Shown: positions 1-8,142, numbered from the stretch's first letter. The stretch is 18,308 nt of DNA from CAZQYC01 sp043746555 (GCA_043746555.1 JAYTQU010000128.1:1-18308); one strand, 5' to 3'. The notes: generated by a model not told the origin, from the sequence alone. A program made the numbers and translations.

Positions 1-130
1 AGGTTGGGATCAAGCGATGCGGGGCAAGGCGCAACGGCCTGAAAAAGCGCAGCGTACACGGCAGTACGTGAGTATTTTTCAGACCGGTGCAACGCCGCAA
101 CGCGCGCTTCAGCGCAATCTGACAAAGTAG
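1..130. repeat. Imperfect long palindrome, probably a dispersed intergenic repeat
   Basis: Two nested stems share one centre (60.5). The outer arms are CTGAAAAA (39-46) and TTTTTCAG (75-82). The inner arms are CGTAC (53-57) and GTACG (64-68) around a 6-nt loop. Partial pairing continues outward through roughly 31-36/85-90. The sequence to about 130 resembles, from memory, multicopy palindromic elements found between genes in several gammaproteobacteria, but copy number cannot be judged from one copy. It ends about 50 bp before the kinase start, so it may also carry part of the kinase promoter or act as a terminator for a gene left of the window. Confidence 0.5.
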
Positions 131-177
131 AATTAGTCGCCCGTGTATTTGCAGCAAGGAAACGGCGGAGCAATTTA

Positions 178-3100
178 ATGACCATTTTCGTCGTCGTGTC
201 CGTCGTATTCGCCGCGATTAGCGCAATCGCTGCGTGGACACTGGCATTACGCCGCAATCGACTCAACGTACTGCAATTGCGCACCAAGCTCGACAGCATC
301 GAGCAAGCGCTCACCAACGCGAAAACCGCGACTTTCTTTGTCGATCTTGCACGCCAATGCCTGACGACATCGTCGGTGGGTGCGGAGCTTATCGGCTTGC
401 CGGTTGAGAAAACCGAAATCACGACCGCCGAATGGTTCGAGACCGCAGCACCGGAAGATCGCGAGCGATGTAGTCGCTGCGTCCGTGAAGCGATCAATAC
501 GGCACAACCCTACGTGCTTGACTACCGCGTCTATCGGAACGGCGCTAAGTACTGGGTGCGTTCGCACGGTTTGCCTGTTCGGGACGCTGACGATTGTGTT
601 CGCAAAATTCACGGAACGCTGATCGACGTAACGATGATTAGAAAATTGGAAGCCGAAATTCGTGCACGCGAGGAGCGGTTTCGCGACGCGCAGATTGCCG
701 CGAATTTCCACACTTGGGAAATGGACTTGGTCGAGGAAACCTTTACTTTGGATCGCCCCGCCAAACGTCAGCTTAACGACTATGGCGAATGGATTTTTCC
801 AACGACCAGTTACGTGCGAACCGCTGCCGAAAGTAACGAAGGCATACATCCAGACGATCGAATCGTTCGTTCCACAATGATTGAAAGGATAACGCACCAA
901 GACGTTCCCTACTTTACGGAGCTTCGTTTGAAAAATGGACAGACCGGCGAAATGCGCTGGCATCAGTCGCGCGGCAAACTAGTCAAGGATGCGAACGGCA
1001 ATCGAACCGCCAAAGTTCGCGGCATTATCCAAGACATCCACGATCGGAAGTTAGCTGATTTGAAATTGCAGGAGACCGAGGAGCGATTAGCGCGCGCGAC
1101 GCGTGGCGCCAACGATGGGCTGTGGGAATACGATTTAGAGACACGCACGTATTGGGTATCGGACCGATTCGCAGAAATGCTCGGTTACGTGCAGCAGAAT
1201 TTCGCTATCGACCGAGCCAAGGTATTCGATACGACTCATCCCGAAGATAACTCACTGATCCTGGCGGCGTTCGACCGTCATCTTAAATCCGGAGAGCCGG
1301 TCGATGTCGAGGTTCGTAAAAAAACAAAAAATAGCGAGTGGCGCTGGTATCGACTGCGTGGCGCAGTCGAGCGCGATGCGAACGACAAGGCACTAACCAT
1401 TTCCGGGTCGCAGCAAGACATCACCGAGCGCAAGCACTATCAACAAGCACTGATTGAAGCCACCGCCACGGCCGCCGCGGCCAATAAGGCCAAGAGCGAG
1501 TTTCTCGCGAACATGAGTCACGAAATTCGCACACCAATGAACGGCATCATCGGTATGACGGAGCTGTTGATCGAAACGCCTCTCGATGCGATGCAGCGCG
1601 ACTACGCGGAAACGGTGCGCGATAGCGCCGGTGCGCTTCTCACCGTGATCAACGACATTCTTGATTTCTCCAAGGTGGAGGCCGGCAAGCTCGATCTCGA
1701 ACAAATCAACATGGATTTGCGCGATACCTTGGAAGACGTCGCGCGGCTATTGGCAATTCAAGCCCATGCAAAAGGTCTCGAAGTCACCGCGCTAATCGAT
1801 CCGTCATTGCCGGATCAGATTAAGGGGGACGCGGGCCGAGTGCGGCAAATTCTGTTGAATCTCGGCGGCAACGCCGTCAAGTTCACGCATCAGGGCGAAG
1901 TGGCGCTGGCACTAACCGTCGTCGAGCAGGACCTTCAGGGAATTTTGGTTCGATGCGAGGTGCGCGATACCGGAGTCGGCATTCCTGTTAATCGCCTGGA
2001 CGCGCTATTTAAGCCTTTTTCGCAAGTCGATTCCTCCACGACGAGAAACTTCGGCGGCACCGGCTTGGGCCTTTCTATCGTCAAACGCCTAGTCGACCTT
2101 ATGGGAGGCGAAACGGGGATCACGAGCGAAGAAGGCATCGGCTCCACTTTTTGGTTTACGGCGCGTTTCGGAGTGTCCTCCGATACCGCTGCACCGATGC
2201 GCAAGCCACCGGCACAACTCCAAGGACAGCGTGTTTTAGTCGTGGACGATAACGCCACCAATCGGAAAGTGCTGATGGGCCAGTTGACGCTCTGTGGAAC
2301 CGAACCGGTGTGCGCGAGCTCCGCCGACGAAGCCTTGGCGCTCATGAGACAAGCAGCCGTGGCGGGACGCCCGTTCGAAGCCGCACTGGTCGATCATCAA
2401 ATGCCCGGATGCGACGGTGCAAAGCTGGGGCAGAAAATTAATTGCGATCAACAACTCAGTTCGACACGGCTTATTTTGCTCACCTCGTCGGGACAACGCG
2501 GTGACGGTCATCTCTTTGCAGGGCTGGGTTTTGCGGGCTATCTGCTCAAGCCCGTGACACAGCGCGACCTGACCGACTGTCTGATGCTGGTGCTTGCCGC
2601 GAGCGCGCAAGCGTGGCATTCGCAATCCCAGCCGATTGTTACGCGACATGCACTGCGGTCGCAACGCGGGCAAAGCAAGCATCGCATCTTGATCGCGGAA
2701 GATAATTTAGTGAATCAAAAAGTTGCCTGCCGTACGCTGGAAAAACTCGGTTACCGAGTCGATGTGGCAGCGGATGGACGCGCTGCGGTGAACGGTTGGA
2801 AGACCGGCCGTTACGATTTAATTCTGATGGACTGTCAGATGCCGGTCATGGATGGTTACGAGGCGACTCGGGAAATCCGGAGTCTCGAAACTTCCGAAAA
2901 GCACATTCCTATTGTTGCCCTGACCGCGCACGCCATGCGAGGGGCCGATGCGCAATGCCTGGCTGCGGGGATGGACGCGTATATCTCCAAACCCATCGAT
3001 CGCGATCTACTTGAGGCGTGTTTAGACCGTTTCCTCAATGGTAGTGCGCCTAATCAAACGGATACGGCGGTAATTGCTACAGTTGTCGCGGGCGACGATG

Positions 3101-3435
3101 CGCCGCCTGTGGATTGGGATAATTTATTACGCGCCAGCGATGGCGATGAGGAATTGGCGCGCGAACTGGTTGCCTTGTTCATCGACAGCGGCCATCGCAG
3201 CATGAGCGAGATCATTGACGCATTAAATAGCGGCGACTTTAAGCAGATCGGCGACAAGGCGCATGAAATTAAAGGCGCGAGCGCCAACCTACAAGCTATC
3301 GCAGCCAGCGCTGCCGCGGCGCGACTGGAATCGGCGGCGCGTCGCGGCGATGCCGACCAGACGCCGGAATTGATTGACGACTTGCATCGCGAGTTATCGC
3401 GCGCCGTCACCTATCTGCGTCTTAAGGTCGCGTGA
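178..3435 (+). CDS. Hybrid sensor histidine kinase/response regulator with three PAS domains, two receivers and HPt
   Basis: A BarA/ArcB-like phosphorelay kinase of 1085 residues. Residues 1-23 form one hydrophobic N-terminal segment, probably an inner-membrane anchor with no periplasmic sensor. Three PAS/PAC-like modules follow at about 46-155, 168-290 and 305-420; the last two end in the typical DI.DRK and DITERK motifs. HisKA carries the phosphoacceptor in MSHEIRTPMNG (His448). The HATPase has N, G1 (DTGVG, Asp597) and GTGLGL motifs. Receiver 1 is at about 686-805 (Asp739), receiver 2 at about 837-955 (Asp885), and a C-terminal HPt carries His1029 in AHEIKGAS. All relay residues are present, so a His-Asp-His-Asp relay is possible. 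The ATG is supported by GGAG (167-170) seven bases upstream. No cognate regulator is adjacent, so signal and target are unknown. Confidence 0.93.
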   Translation: MTIFVVVSVVFAAISAIAAWTLALRRNRLNVLQLRTKLDSIEQALTNAKTATFFVDLARQCLTTSSVGAELIGLPVEKTEITTAEWFETAAPEDRERCSRCVREAINTAQPYVLDYRVYRNGAKYWVRSHGLPVRDADDCVRKIHGTLIDVTMIRKLEAEIRAREERFRDAQIAANFHTWEMDLVEETFTLDRPAKRQLNDYGEWIFPTTSYVRTAAESNEGIHPDDRIVRSTMIERITHQDVPYFTELRLKNGQTGEMRWHQSRGKLVKDANGNRTAKVRGIIQDIHDRKLADLKLQETEERLARATRGANDGLWEYDLETRTYWVSDRFAEMLGYVQQNFAIDRAKVFDTTHPEDNSLILAAFDRHLKSGEPVDVEVRKKTKNSEWRWYRLRGAVERDANDKALTISGSQQDITERKHYQQALIEATATAAAANKAKSEFLANMSHEIRTPMNGIIGMTELLIETPLDAMQRDYAETVRDSAGALLTVINDILDFSKVEAGKLDLEQINMDLRDTLEDVARLLAIQAHAKGLEVTALIDPSLPDQIKGDAGRVRQILLNLGGNAVKFTHQGEVALALTVVEQDLQGILVRCEVRDTGVGIPVNRLDALFKPFSQVDSSTTRNFGGTGLGLSIVKRLVDLMGGETGITSEEGIGSTFWFTARFGVSSDTAAPMRKPPAQLQGQRVLVVDDNATNRKVLMGQLTLCGTEPVCASSADEALALMRQAAVAGRPFEAALVDHQMPGCDGAKLGQKINCDQQLSSTRLILLTSSGQRGDGHLFAGLGFAGYLLKPVTQRDLTDCLMLVLAASAQAWHSQSQPIVTRHALRSQRGQSKHRILIAEDNLVNQKVACRTLEKLGYRVDVAADGRAAVNGWKTGRYDLILMDCQMPVMDGYEATREIRSLETSEKHIPIVALTAHAMRGADAQCLAAGMDAYISKPIDRDLLEACLDRFLNGSAPNQTDTAVIATVVAGDDAPPVDWDNLLRASDGDEELARELVALFIDSGHRSMSEIIDALNSGDFKQIGDKAHEIKGASANLQAIAASAAAARLESAARRGDADQTPELIDDLHRELSRAVTYLRLKVA

Positions 3436-3875
3436 ACGATTTCCGATGCGATCACGGACACGACAATATTCATGCGATGTCGATTTGTAGTGAATATTGA
3501 TCCGGCATTTGCATGGCGCGATGAGCCAATCAATAGAAAGAAGCCATAGAACGAACCCATCGAGACTTTCTGCGTCAGGCCTCTCAAAGACGAGTTATCA
3601 ATCAATGCAAATATCGGCTGCATTAGAAGCATAGTTCGATACAGATCAACAGTCCTTGTTCCTTGCCGACAAGCACGAGCCGTCGCGTCCACGCAACCAA
3701 TATCACGCGAGCGGCTTTCCCGCGGGTACGTACGCCATTCGATCAGAAGTGTGGTTGAAGCGGATGCCTCAAGAGACGATTACAAATTCACGTGTCCTCA
3801 GCCTCACTATGACCGGTTAGGTGCCCAATGGCGCAATGATGCCGGCGAAGACATCGACGAGTCGCGCGATTTTTT
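3436..3875. other. Gene-free stretch of about 440 bp
   Basis: This lies between the kinase stop and the convergent methyltransferase stop. Short open frames exist, the longest being 93 codons on the minus strand at 3411-3692, but that one starts with GTG, has no ribosome binding site and shows no motif I recognise. I see no clear terminator hairpin, RNA gene or repeat. It may be decayed coding sequence. Confidence 0.5.
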
Positions 3876-4439
3876 CTAGTTGCGACGAAATCGCGCGGTG
3901 TACTCCCACGCAAGTCCACGCTTCTCCGCCATTTCCAAGCCGTTCCTTTCCGCGCAAGTTTGCAGCTCTGCGAAAGGAATGAAATCGCTGTCTCTCCGAC
4001 TTTCTGCAAAGGTCACACTGCCTCCGTGACGGAGCACGCGTGATACCTCAGAAACGCAACGATTTTGATCGGGTACTTCACCCAGCACGAGCACCAGAAG
4101 AACGGCATCAAATGACGCATCGGGAAAGGGCAGCGACATCGCGTCGCCCTGGGTGAAACGGACATTTGGAAAATCACTCAATCGTTCACGCGCCAATGTC
4201 AGCATCGCATTTTGTAGATCGAACAGAACCAATGAACCGCTCGGCACTGCGCGGGCAATCGCGCTACTGAAATAACCGGGGCCGCACCCTATCTCGAGCA
4301 CATTATCCGTATTTTTAAGGTCCATGCGCGCGACTGTGCTTTTCGGAGATTGGATCAGACGGCGCAGCGGATTGAGCAGCGAACTGGCATGCTTTGCGGG
4401 ATAGACCTGTCCGCGCCCTAGACCAAAGGTTCTCGTCAT
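3876..4439 (-). CDS. Class I SAM-dependent methyltransferase (Methyltransf_11/UbiE-like)
   Basis: A small methyltransferase of 187 residues from the ATG at 4439. Motif I is LEIGCGPGYF (about residues 48-57), the SAM-binding glycine loop. It is followed by an acidic strand end (LVLFDLQ), motif II-like GDAMSLPFPDASFDAVLL and a post-motif LRHGGSVTFAE, the order expected for the Methyltransf_11 family. The frame extends nine codons upstream to a TTG, but ATG is preferred. No good Shine-Dalgarno sequence is visible; a GGCGG lies about 10 bases upstream. The substrate cannot be told: relatives methylate quinones, lipids or small molecules. At about 190 residues it is short, consistent with a minimal Rossmann core. 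It points away from the flotillin remnant that begins about 70 bp to its right. Confidence 0.8.
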   Translation of the reverse strand: MTRTFGLGRGQVYPAKHASSLLNPLRRLIQSPKSTVARMDLKNTDNVLEIGCGPGYFSSAIARAVPSGSLVLFDLQNAMLTLARERLSDFPNVRFTQGDAMSLPFPDASFDAVLLVLVLGEVPDQNRCVSEVSRVLRHGGSVTFAESRRDSDFIPFAELQTCAERNGLEMAEKRGLAWEYTARFRRN

Positions 4440-4506
4440 CGGAGTGCACCGCCGCGACTTTGACAACTCAACATTTGCATTTCAATTCTCCGACGAAGTA
4501 ACGGTG

Positions 4507-4773
4507 GGTCAAGCGGCGGCTGCAAAGACGCAAGCGGTCGGCTGCGCCGAAGCGGAGGTCATCAAACTCAAAATCGCTTCGATGGAATCCGGCAACTATG
4601 CGATAGTACAAGTCGCGGAAGCTTTATCAAATGCCGGCGTGAAATTGGCGCCGGATGTTGTTGCCGGCGGCGGGGCTGGCGGCGGGGCTGGCGACAATGG
4701 GACACTGGTGGACATGTTGCTCGCAAACTTAATTCGCGACGGCGCAACGAAGATGTCGGCGCGCATGAGCTGA
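4507..4773 (+). pseudogene. C-terminal remnant of a flotillin-like (SPFH/band 7) gene
   Basis: The frame is open from 4405 to a TGA at 4773. From about 4507 it reads like the end of bacterial flotillins: an Ala/Glu-rich helix with AEAEVIKLKIASMESGNYA, then ALSNAGVKLAPDVVAGGG, a Gly-rich linker and LVDMLLANLIRDG. The SPFH domain and most of the coiled coil, normally several hundred residues, are absent. The only usable upstream start is a GTG without a ribosome binding site, so this is best read as a truncated gene. The linker contains a 12-bp direct repeat (GGCGGCGGGGCT twice). Flotillins scaffold membrane microdomains; this fragment would not. The family call is from recalled sequence resemblance. 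Confidence 0.62.
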
Positions 4774-4787
4774 GGATTATCGTTTCG

Positions 4788-5627
4788 ATGAATATCATTT
4801 CAGAACTCAATGGATTCGGTGCCGCTGTCTGCGGCGTCGATCTTGCGCGCGATTTGTCGAATGACACCGCAAACGAAATTCGTCGCGCTTGGTTACAACA
4901 CCAAGTGCTCGCGTTTCCCGATCAATCGATGGCGATCGAAGACCTCGAGCGCTTCGCGTTGTCGATAGGCCCATTCGGTGTCGATCCATACTTCGAAGCG
5001 ATACCCGGTCATCCGCATGTCGCGCAGATACGGCGTGAAGCCGATGAGACGACGCCGATCTTTGCAGAGGCGTGGCATTCGGATTGGAGTTTTCTTTCCA
5101 CACCGCCGGCGGCGACAGTTCTTTACGGCAATGTGATTCCGCCAATCGGTGGAGATACGTTGTTCGCGAATCAATACGCGGCGTGGGATGCATTGCCTGC
5201 CGCAATCAGAGTTTTGGTGAAGGATAAGTTTGGAATTCACTCTGCGCGTCGCGGCTATTCTCGACAAGGCGCCTATGGTGAGAAAGACGTCGGGCGCTCG
5301 ATGAAGATTCGCTATTCCGATGAGGCGATGACTACGCAGTTACAATCTATAGCGCGAGTGCACCCGGAAACGGGGCGCACTGCGTTGTATGTAAGTATGG
5401 GTTACACCATCGGCATCGACGGCATGAGTGAGTCAGAGTCCACGCCCATCTTGATGGAACTCTTCGCGCATCAGAGCAAACCGGAATTGGTGTATCGGCA
5501 TCGCTGGTCGTCGAACATGCTGGTGATGTGGGATAACCGCTGCGTGATTCATGCGGCGACCGGAGGGTATCAAGGACATCAACGACTGCTGCATCGAGTG
5601 ACCGTAGCGGAACGACCTGAAGCATGA
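4788..5627 (+). CDS. TauD/TfdA-family Fe(II)/2-oxoglutarate-dependent dioxygenase
   Basis: A cytoplasmic non-haem iron oxygenase of 279 residues, a normal length for the family. The HxD iron ligands are in AWHSDWSF (His97, Asp99) and the distal His is in WDNRCVIHAATGGY (His255). An Arg that would bind the 2-oxoglutarate carboxylate follows at about Arg270 (LLHRVTV). TPPAATVLYGN and GGDTLFANQYAAWDALP are also characteristic. The family couples 2-oxoglutarate decarboxylation to hydroxylation of substrates such as taurine, 2,4-D or alkyl sulfates; the substrate here cannot be told. The ATG is preceded by GAGGA at 4774-4778, about 10 bases away. Its stop overlaps the next start (ATGA at 5624-5627), so translation of the two genes is probably coupled. 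Confidence 0.9.
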   Translation: MNIISELNGFGAAVCGVDLARDLSNDTANEIRRAWLQHQVLAFPDQSMAIEDLERFALSIGPFGVDPYFEAIPGHPHVAQIRREADETTPIFAEAWHSDWSFLSTPPAATVLYGNVIPPIGGDTLFANQYAAWDALPAAIRVLVKDKFGIHSARRGYSRQGAYGEKDVGRSMKIRYSDEAMTTQLQSIARVHPETGRTALYVSMGYTIGIDGMSESESTPILMELFAHQSKPELVYRHRWSSNMLVMWDNRCVIHAATGGYQGHQRLLHRVTVAERPEA

Positions 5628-6163
5628 CGACGTGGATCGCGTTGTTTCGCGGCATCAATGTTGGCGGCAATAATCTATTGCCGATGAAGTCGTTGGTCGC
5701 GTTGCTGGAAAAGTTGGGATACGAGGACGTTGCCACCTATATTCAAAGCGGTAACGCGGTCTTTCGAAGCAGCGAGAAAGCGAAGGATATCGAAAACGCA
5801 ATAAGTGCGGCCATTGCGAAAGCGTACGGGTTTGCGCCACGCGTATTGTTGTTGACCAGCCAGGAATTGCAGAAGGTGACCGTTGCGAATCCTTTTCCGA
5901 ATGCCGAGTCGAATTACAAATCGTTGCACGTGTTTTTTTTAGCTAGCACACCGAAAAGACCGAATCTTGCGGAGATCGGCGCGCTCAAATCGAAGAGCGA
6001 ATCGTTCGTGCTTACTCCGCGCGCGTTTCATTTGCACGCGCCCGATGGCGTCGGCAATTCCAAGCTCGCCGCGCGGGTCGAGAAATGTTTGGGCGTCGAC
6101 GCCACCGCAAGAAATTGGCGGACGGTAACAAGAGTCAGCGAATTGGCAAATCATCTTGATTAA
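5624..6163 (+). CDS. DUF1697 domain-containing protein
   Basis: A soluble protein of 179 residues covering the whole DUF1697 family length. The hallmark N-terminus is FRGINVGGNNLLPMKSL, followed by GYEDVATYIQSGNAVF in the first third and the C-terminal ARNWRTVTRVSELA block. The biochemical function of the family is not established. It starts by ATGA overlap with the dioxygenase and probably depends on that gene for translation. A run of eight T (5933-5940) lies in the coding sequence (Phe-Phe-Leu) and could be prone to slippage. Its 3' end overlaps the convergent GIY-YIG gene by 29 bp. Confidence 0.9.
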   Translation: MTTWIALFRGINVGGNNLLPMKSLVALLEKLGYEDVATYIQSGNAVFRSSEKAKDIENAISAAIAKAYGFAPRVLLLTSQELQKVTVANPFPNAESNYKSLHVFFLASTPKRPNLAEIGALKSKSESFVLTPRAFHLHAPDGVGNSKLAARVEKCLGVDATARNWRTVTRVSELANHLD

Positions 6164-6455
6164 ACGGATTGCCGCGCGCCCACGCTAACTTCGCGCCGCG
6201 ATCTAGTTGCTTGAGCGCGAATTCTGCTTTCAGCGCTTCCGACTGGGTTGTGAACGCTTGCGCGCCCAAGAGGGCAACCGGCGGATTCGCGCGTGTGAAC
6301 TTCGCGCCTTTGCCCGCTTCATGCATGCGATAACGAGCCTGAACATCGACGGCGACTCCGGCGTACGTTCGACCGTCTCGACAGGCAAGTAGATAGACCC
6401 ACCAAACGCGAAGCACGGGATCGGCCTTTTCGATTCTGTCAGCGTCTTCGCTCAT
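6135..6455 (-). CDS. Small GIY-YIG nuclease-family protein (UvrC/Slx1-like, YhbQ type)
   Basis: A single GIY-YIG domain of 106 residues. WWVYLLACRDGRTYAG (about 18-33) holds the two signature strands: the first reads VYL in place of GIY, and the second reads YAG, as in many YhbQ-type proteins. The catalytic Arg is probably Arg41 (VQARYRMH), followed by GKGAKFTR and the metal-binding Glu78 (EALKAEFALK). Stand-alone members of this family have been linked to nicking of DNA; the cellular role is uncertain. The ATG at 6455 faces the VNG-repeat gene across about 200 bp. Its tail overlaps the DUF1697 gene tail to tail, so the two transcripts would be complementary at their 3' ends. Confidence 0.86.
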   Translation of the reverse strand: MSEDADRIEKADPVLRVWWVYLLACRDGRTYAGVAVDVQARYRMHEAGKGAKFTRANPPVALLGAQAFTTQSEALKAEFALKQLDRGAKLAWARGNPFNQDDLPIR

Positions 6456-6465
6456 CGACCGTCAC

Positions 6466-6500
6466 TCATATATATAATAGTCCGCCGCTTTTATGGCGGC
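6466..6500 (-). promoter_or_regulatory. Candidate promoter/operator of the GIY-YIG gene with inverted repeat
   Basis: On the minus strand a -10-like TATTAT (6474-6479) lies 18 bp before the GIY-YIG ATG, within an AT-rich alternating tract. Directly upstream is an inverted repeat, GCCGC (6484-6488) and GCGGC (6496-6500), separated by 7 nt. It would overlap the -10/-35 spacer. No clear -35 box is visible, so the promoter call is weak. Confidence 0.3.
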
Positions 6501-6642
6501 GACGTTACCAGATTCAACCTGCCCGAGTTTCGCATGCCGAGCGAATTGGCAATGCAACCTTTTTCGCGTTGAATGCGTCACACTGAATACGGTGAAAGGC
6601 CTGATGCGGTGGCGTTGGGAATTTGGCAGATTAGCAATCGTT

Positions 6643-6647
6643 GGGAG
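6643..6647 (+). promoter_or_regulatory. Shine-Dalgarno that decides the start of the VNG-repeat gene
   Basis: GGGAG stands six bases before the ATG at 6654, which directly opens a signal-peptide-like sequence (MRTLLMTATT). The alternative ATG at 6648 would leave a one-base spacer. The frame's first ATG at 6573 would put about 27 polar residues before the signal peptide. Confidence 0.7.
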
Positions 6648-6653
6648 ATGTTT

Positions 6654-7337
6654 ATGCGCACATTATTGATGACCGCGACGACCCTCGGCCTGTTGGCGAT
6701 GGGGCTTGCATGCGGGGAAGATCGCGTAGCGTCCGATAGCAATCGTGACATCAGCAACGTCAACAGCAGCATTCAAGTGGCTGACGGCGAACACGCGGGG
6801 AATCTACACACCGTTAACGGTTCAATCTCGATCGGCGAGCATGCAATCATCAATTCAGCCCAAACAGTCAACGGGTCCGTTCGCCTTGGGGCCGATGGCC
6901 GGGCGTCTTCGCTTACGACCGTCAACGGGTCCGTGACGATCGGCAAGCGTAGTGTTGTTTCTGGCAACGTGAAAACAGTCAACGGGCGAATTGAGTTGAG
7001 CGACGAAGCGGTCGTGCAGGGCGACGCGAAAAACGTCAACAGCGAAATTTCCATCGGACAACGCGCCCATGTGAGCGGTCGGGTTACAACGTCGACGGGC
7101 GACATTACGCTTCACGAGAATGCAAAGGTCGATGGGGGCATCCACGTCGAAGAGAACAATAGTTGGTTTGGCGGCCTGTTCGATTTCTTCAGCCGCACTC
7201 CGGTAGTTTCGATTGGCGCGGGCGCGCAGGTCGGCGGCGAACTGATATTCGATCGCGATGTCGTGCTGCGCGTGCATCCAACGGCGAAGATCGGTCCGGT
7301 GAAGGGCGCCAAAGTGCAGCGAACGTCATCGCCCTAG
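6654..7337 (+). CDS. Exported VNG-repeat protein (bactofilin-like beta-solenoid, possible lipoprotein)
   Basis: A predicted envelope protein of 227 residues. A short signal peptide (MRTLLMTATTLGLLAMGLAC) ends at a Cys, but the lipobox is poor because Gly stands at -3, so lipidation is uncertain. The body is about six imperfect repeats of 18-19 residues, each opening with (T/N)VN(G/S) and alternating hydrophobic positions (TVNGSVTIGKRSVVSGNVK is one unit), as expected for a right-handed beta-solenoid. A non-repetitive cap follows (NSWFGGLFDFFS, then VSIGAGAQVGGELIFDR and VHPTAKIGPVKGA). I recall very similar proteins in Xanthomonadales; their function is unknown. The DNA of the repeats is itself similar (GTCAACGGGTCCGT recurs), suggesting internal duplication. 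It converges on the next gene with a 37-bp spacer. Confidence 0.82.
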   Translation: MRTLLMTATTLGLLAMGLACGEDRVASDSNRDISNVNSSIQVADGEHAGNLHTVNGSISIGEHAIINSAQTVNGSVRLGADGRASSLTTVNGSVTIGKRSVVSGNVKTVNGRIELSDEAVVQGDAKNVNSEISIGQRAHVSGRVTTSTGDITLHENAKVDGGIHVEENNSWFGGLFDFFSRTPVVSIGAGAQVGGELIFDRDVVLRVHPTAKIGPVKGAKVQRTSSP

Positions 7338-7374
7338 TTCGTCGAAAATCCAGTGAGTGCTAGGTCTTAATTGG

Positions 7375-8130
7375 TCAGGGTTTCATTGTTCGCCTGATTT
7401 TCTGTACATCGGCTCGCTTCAGTTGACGGATGCGCCGCCGTTGTTCGCTGCGATGTCCGCGGCGATCTTCCTCGGCAAAGCGTTTCTGCTTGGCTTTCGA
7501 ACCGAACACCTGTGACCACTTGTTGTTCTTAAAAATGATCTGATAACCGCCGCTGAGAATTTGAAACGGCCGTTTCACTTTATTGAGTTGATCGAACTTC
7601 ACCGATCCGGGTTTGTGAAAGTCTTCGAAGTACGAGGGATACACGAAGTCGCTCATCGCAATGCCGTTGACCGGAAAGCTCAATGCCTCCACGGGATCCG
7701 CGCTTTCGTAGGCGTAGATGATTTTTGCGTCGGGGCCGGTCGTCATCAGATTGATGGCCGGATCCACCAACATTTCCACGAGTTCATGCGAGGCGGAGAC
7801 GCTCACTAGGTCGCCGTTGTCGATCGTGGTTTTAACGAACACCTTCGATTCCGGTAAGCCATCGGGCGTGAGGTCGTGATACGCGAGCGCGCCGGGTTGA
7901 TCGGCGTTATCGAGAAAAACCATTGCCCATGCGCCCTTGACGAATCCGGTGCTCTTGACGAGTTTTGCCGGCGTACCCCACACGGGTGCAACAAATTCAT
8001 CGACGTACTTTTGCATCGCTTTGATCAAAGCGTCGAAGTTAACGCCGAGCGGCGTTGTTGCTTTGTTGAAGCAGGCTATCTTAGGAATCTGACCTTGATT
8101 GAATGCACCGAAAACAGTTCGAGTGGCCAT
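7375..8130 (-). CDS. Conserved protein with HExxE metal-site-like motif, function unknown
   Basis: A protein of 251 residues from the ATG at 8130, chosen because AGGAG (8138-8142) lies seven bases upstream; the frame itself extends to 8256. No signal peptide is seen. The conserved core is SASHELVEMLVDP (His115, Glu116, Glu119, Asp123), then YAYESADPVEAL (Glu142, Asp145) and MSDFVYPSYFED. HExxE followed by further acidic residues resembles a gluzincin-like metal site. I recall this arrangement from uncharacterised bacterial and phage proteins, but no activity is established that I know of. The last 40 residues are very basic (many Arg and Lys), perhaps a nucleic-acid-binding or membrane-associating tail. 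It follows the RsuA-like gene by about 130 bp with its own ribosome binding site, so it may be transcribed separately. Confidence 0.78.
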   Translation of the reverse strand: MATRTVFGAFNQGQIPKIACFNKATTPLGVNFDALIKAMQKYVDEFVAPVWGTPAKLVKSTGFVKGAWAMVFLDNADQPGALAYHDLTPDGLPESKVFVKTTIDNGDLVSVSASHELVEMLVDPAINLMTTGPDAKIIYAYESADPVEALSFPVNGIAMSDFVYPSYFEDFHKPGSVKFDQLNKVKRPFQILSGGYQIIFKNNKWSQVFGSKAKQKRFAEEDRRGHRSEQRRRIRQLKRADVQKIRRTMKP

Positions 8131-8137
8131 GAACATT

Positions 8138-8142
8138 CTCCT
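8138..8142 (-). promoter_or_regulatory. Shine-Dalgarno that decides the start of the HExxE gene
   Basis: AGGAG on the minus strand, seven bases before the ATG at 8130. The ATG two codons upstream (8136) would leave only one or two bases of spacing, and the more distal GTG at 8256 adds 42 residues with no family resemblance. Confidence 0.75.

Noticed and set aside
247..963. 238-codon frame antisense to the kinase PAS region
   Set aside because: It is a long but compositional shadow; the plus strand has unmistakable PAS and kinase domains.
3411..3692. 93-codon minus-strand frame after the kinase
   Set aside because: It starts with GTG, has no ribosome binding site or motif, and overlaps the kinase 3' end. 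Treated as chance.
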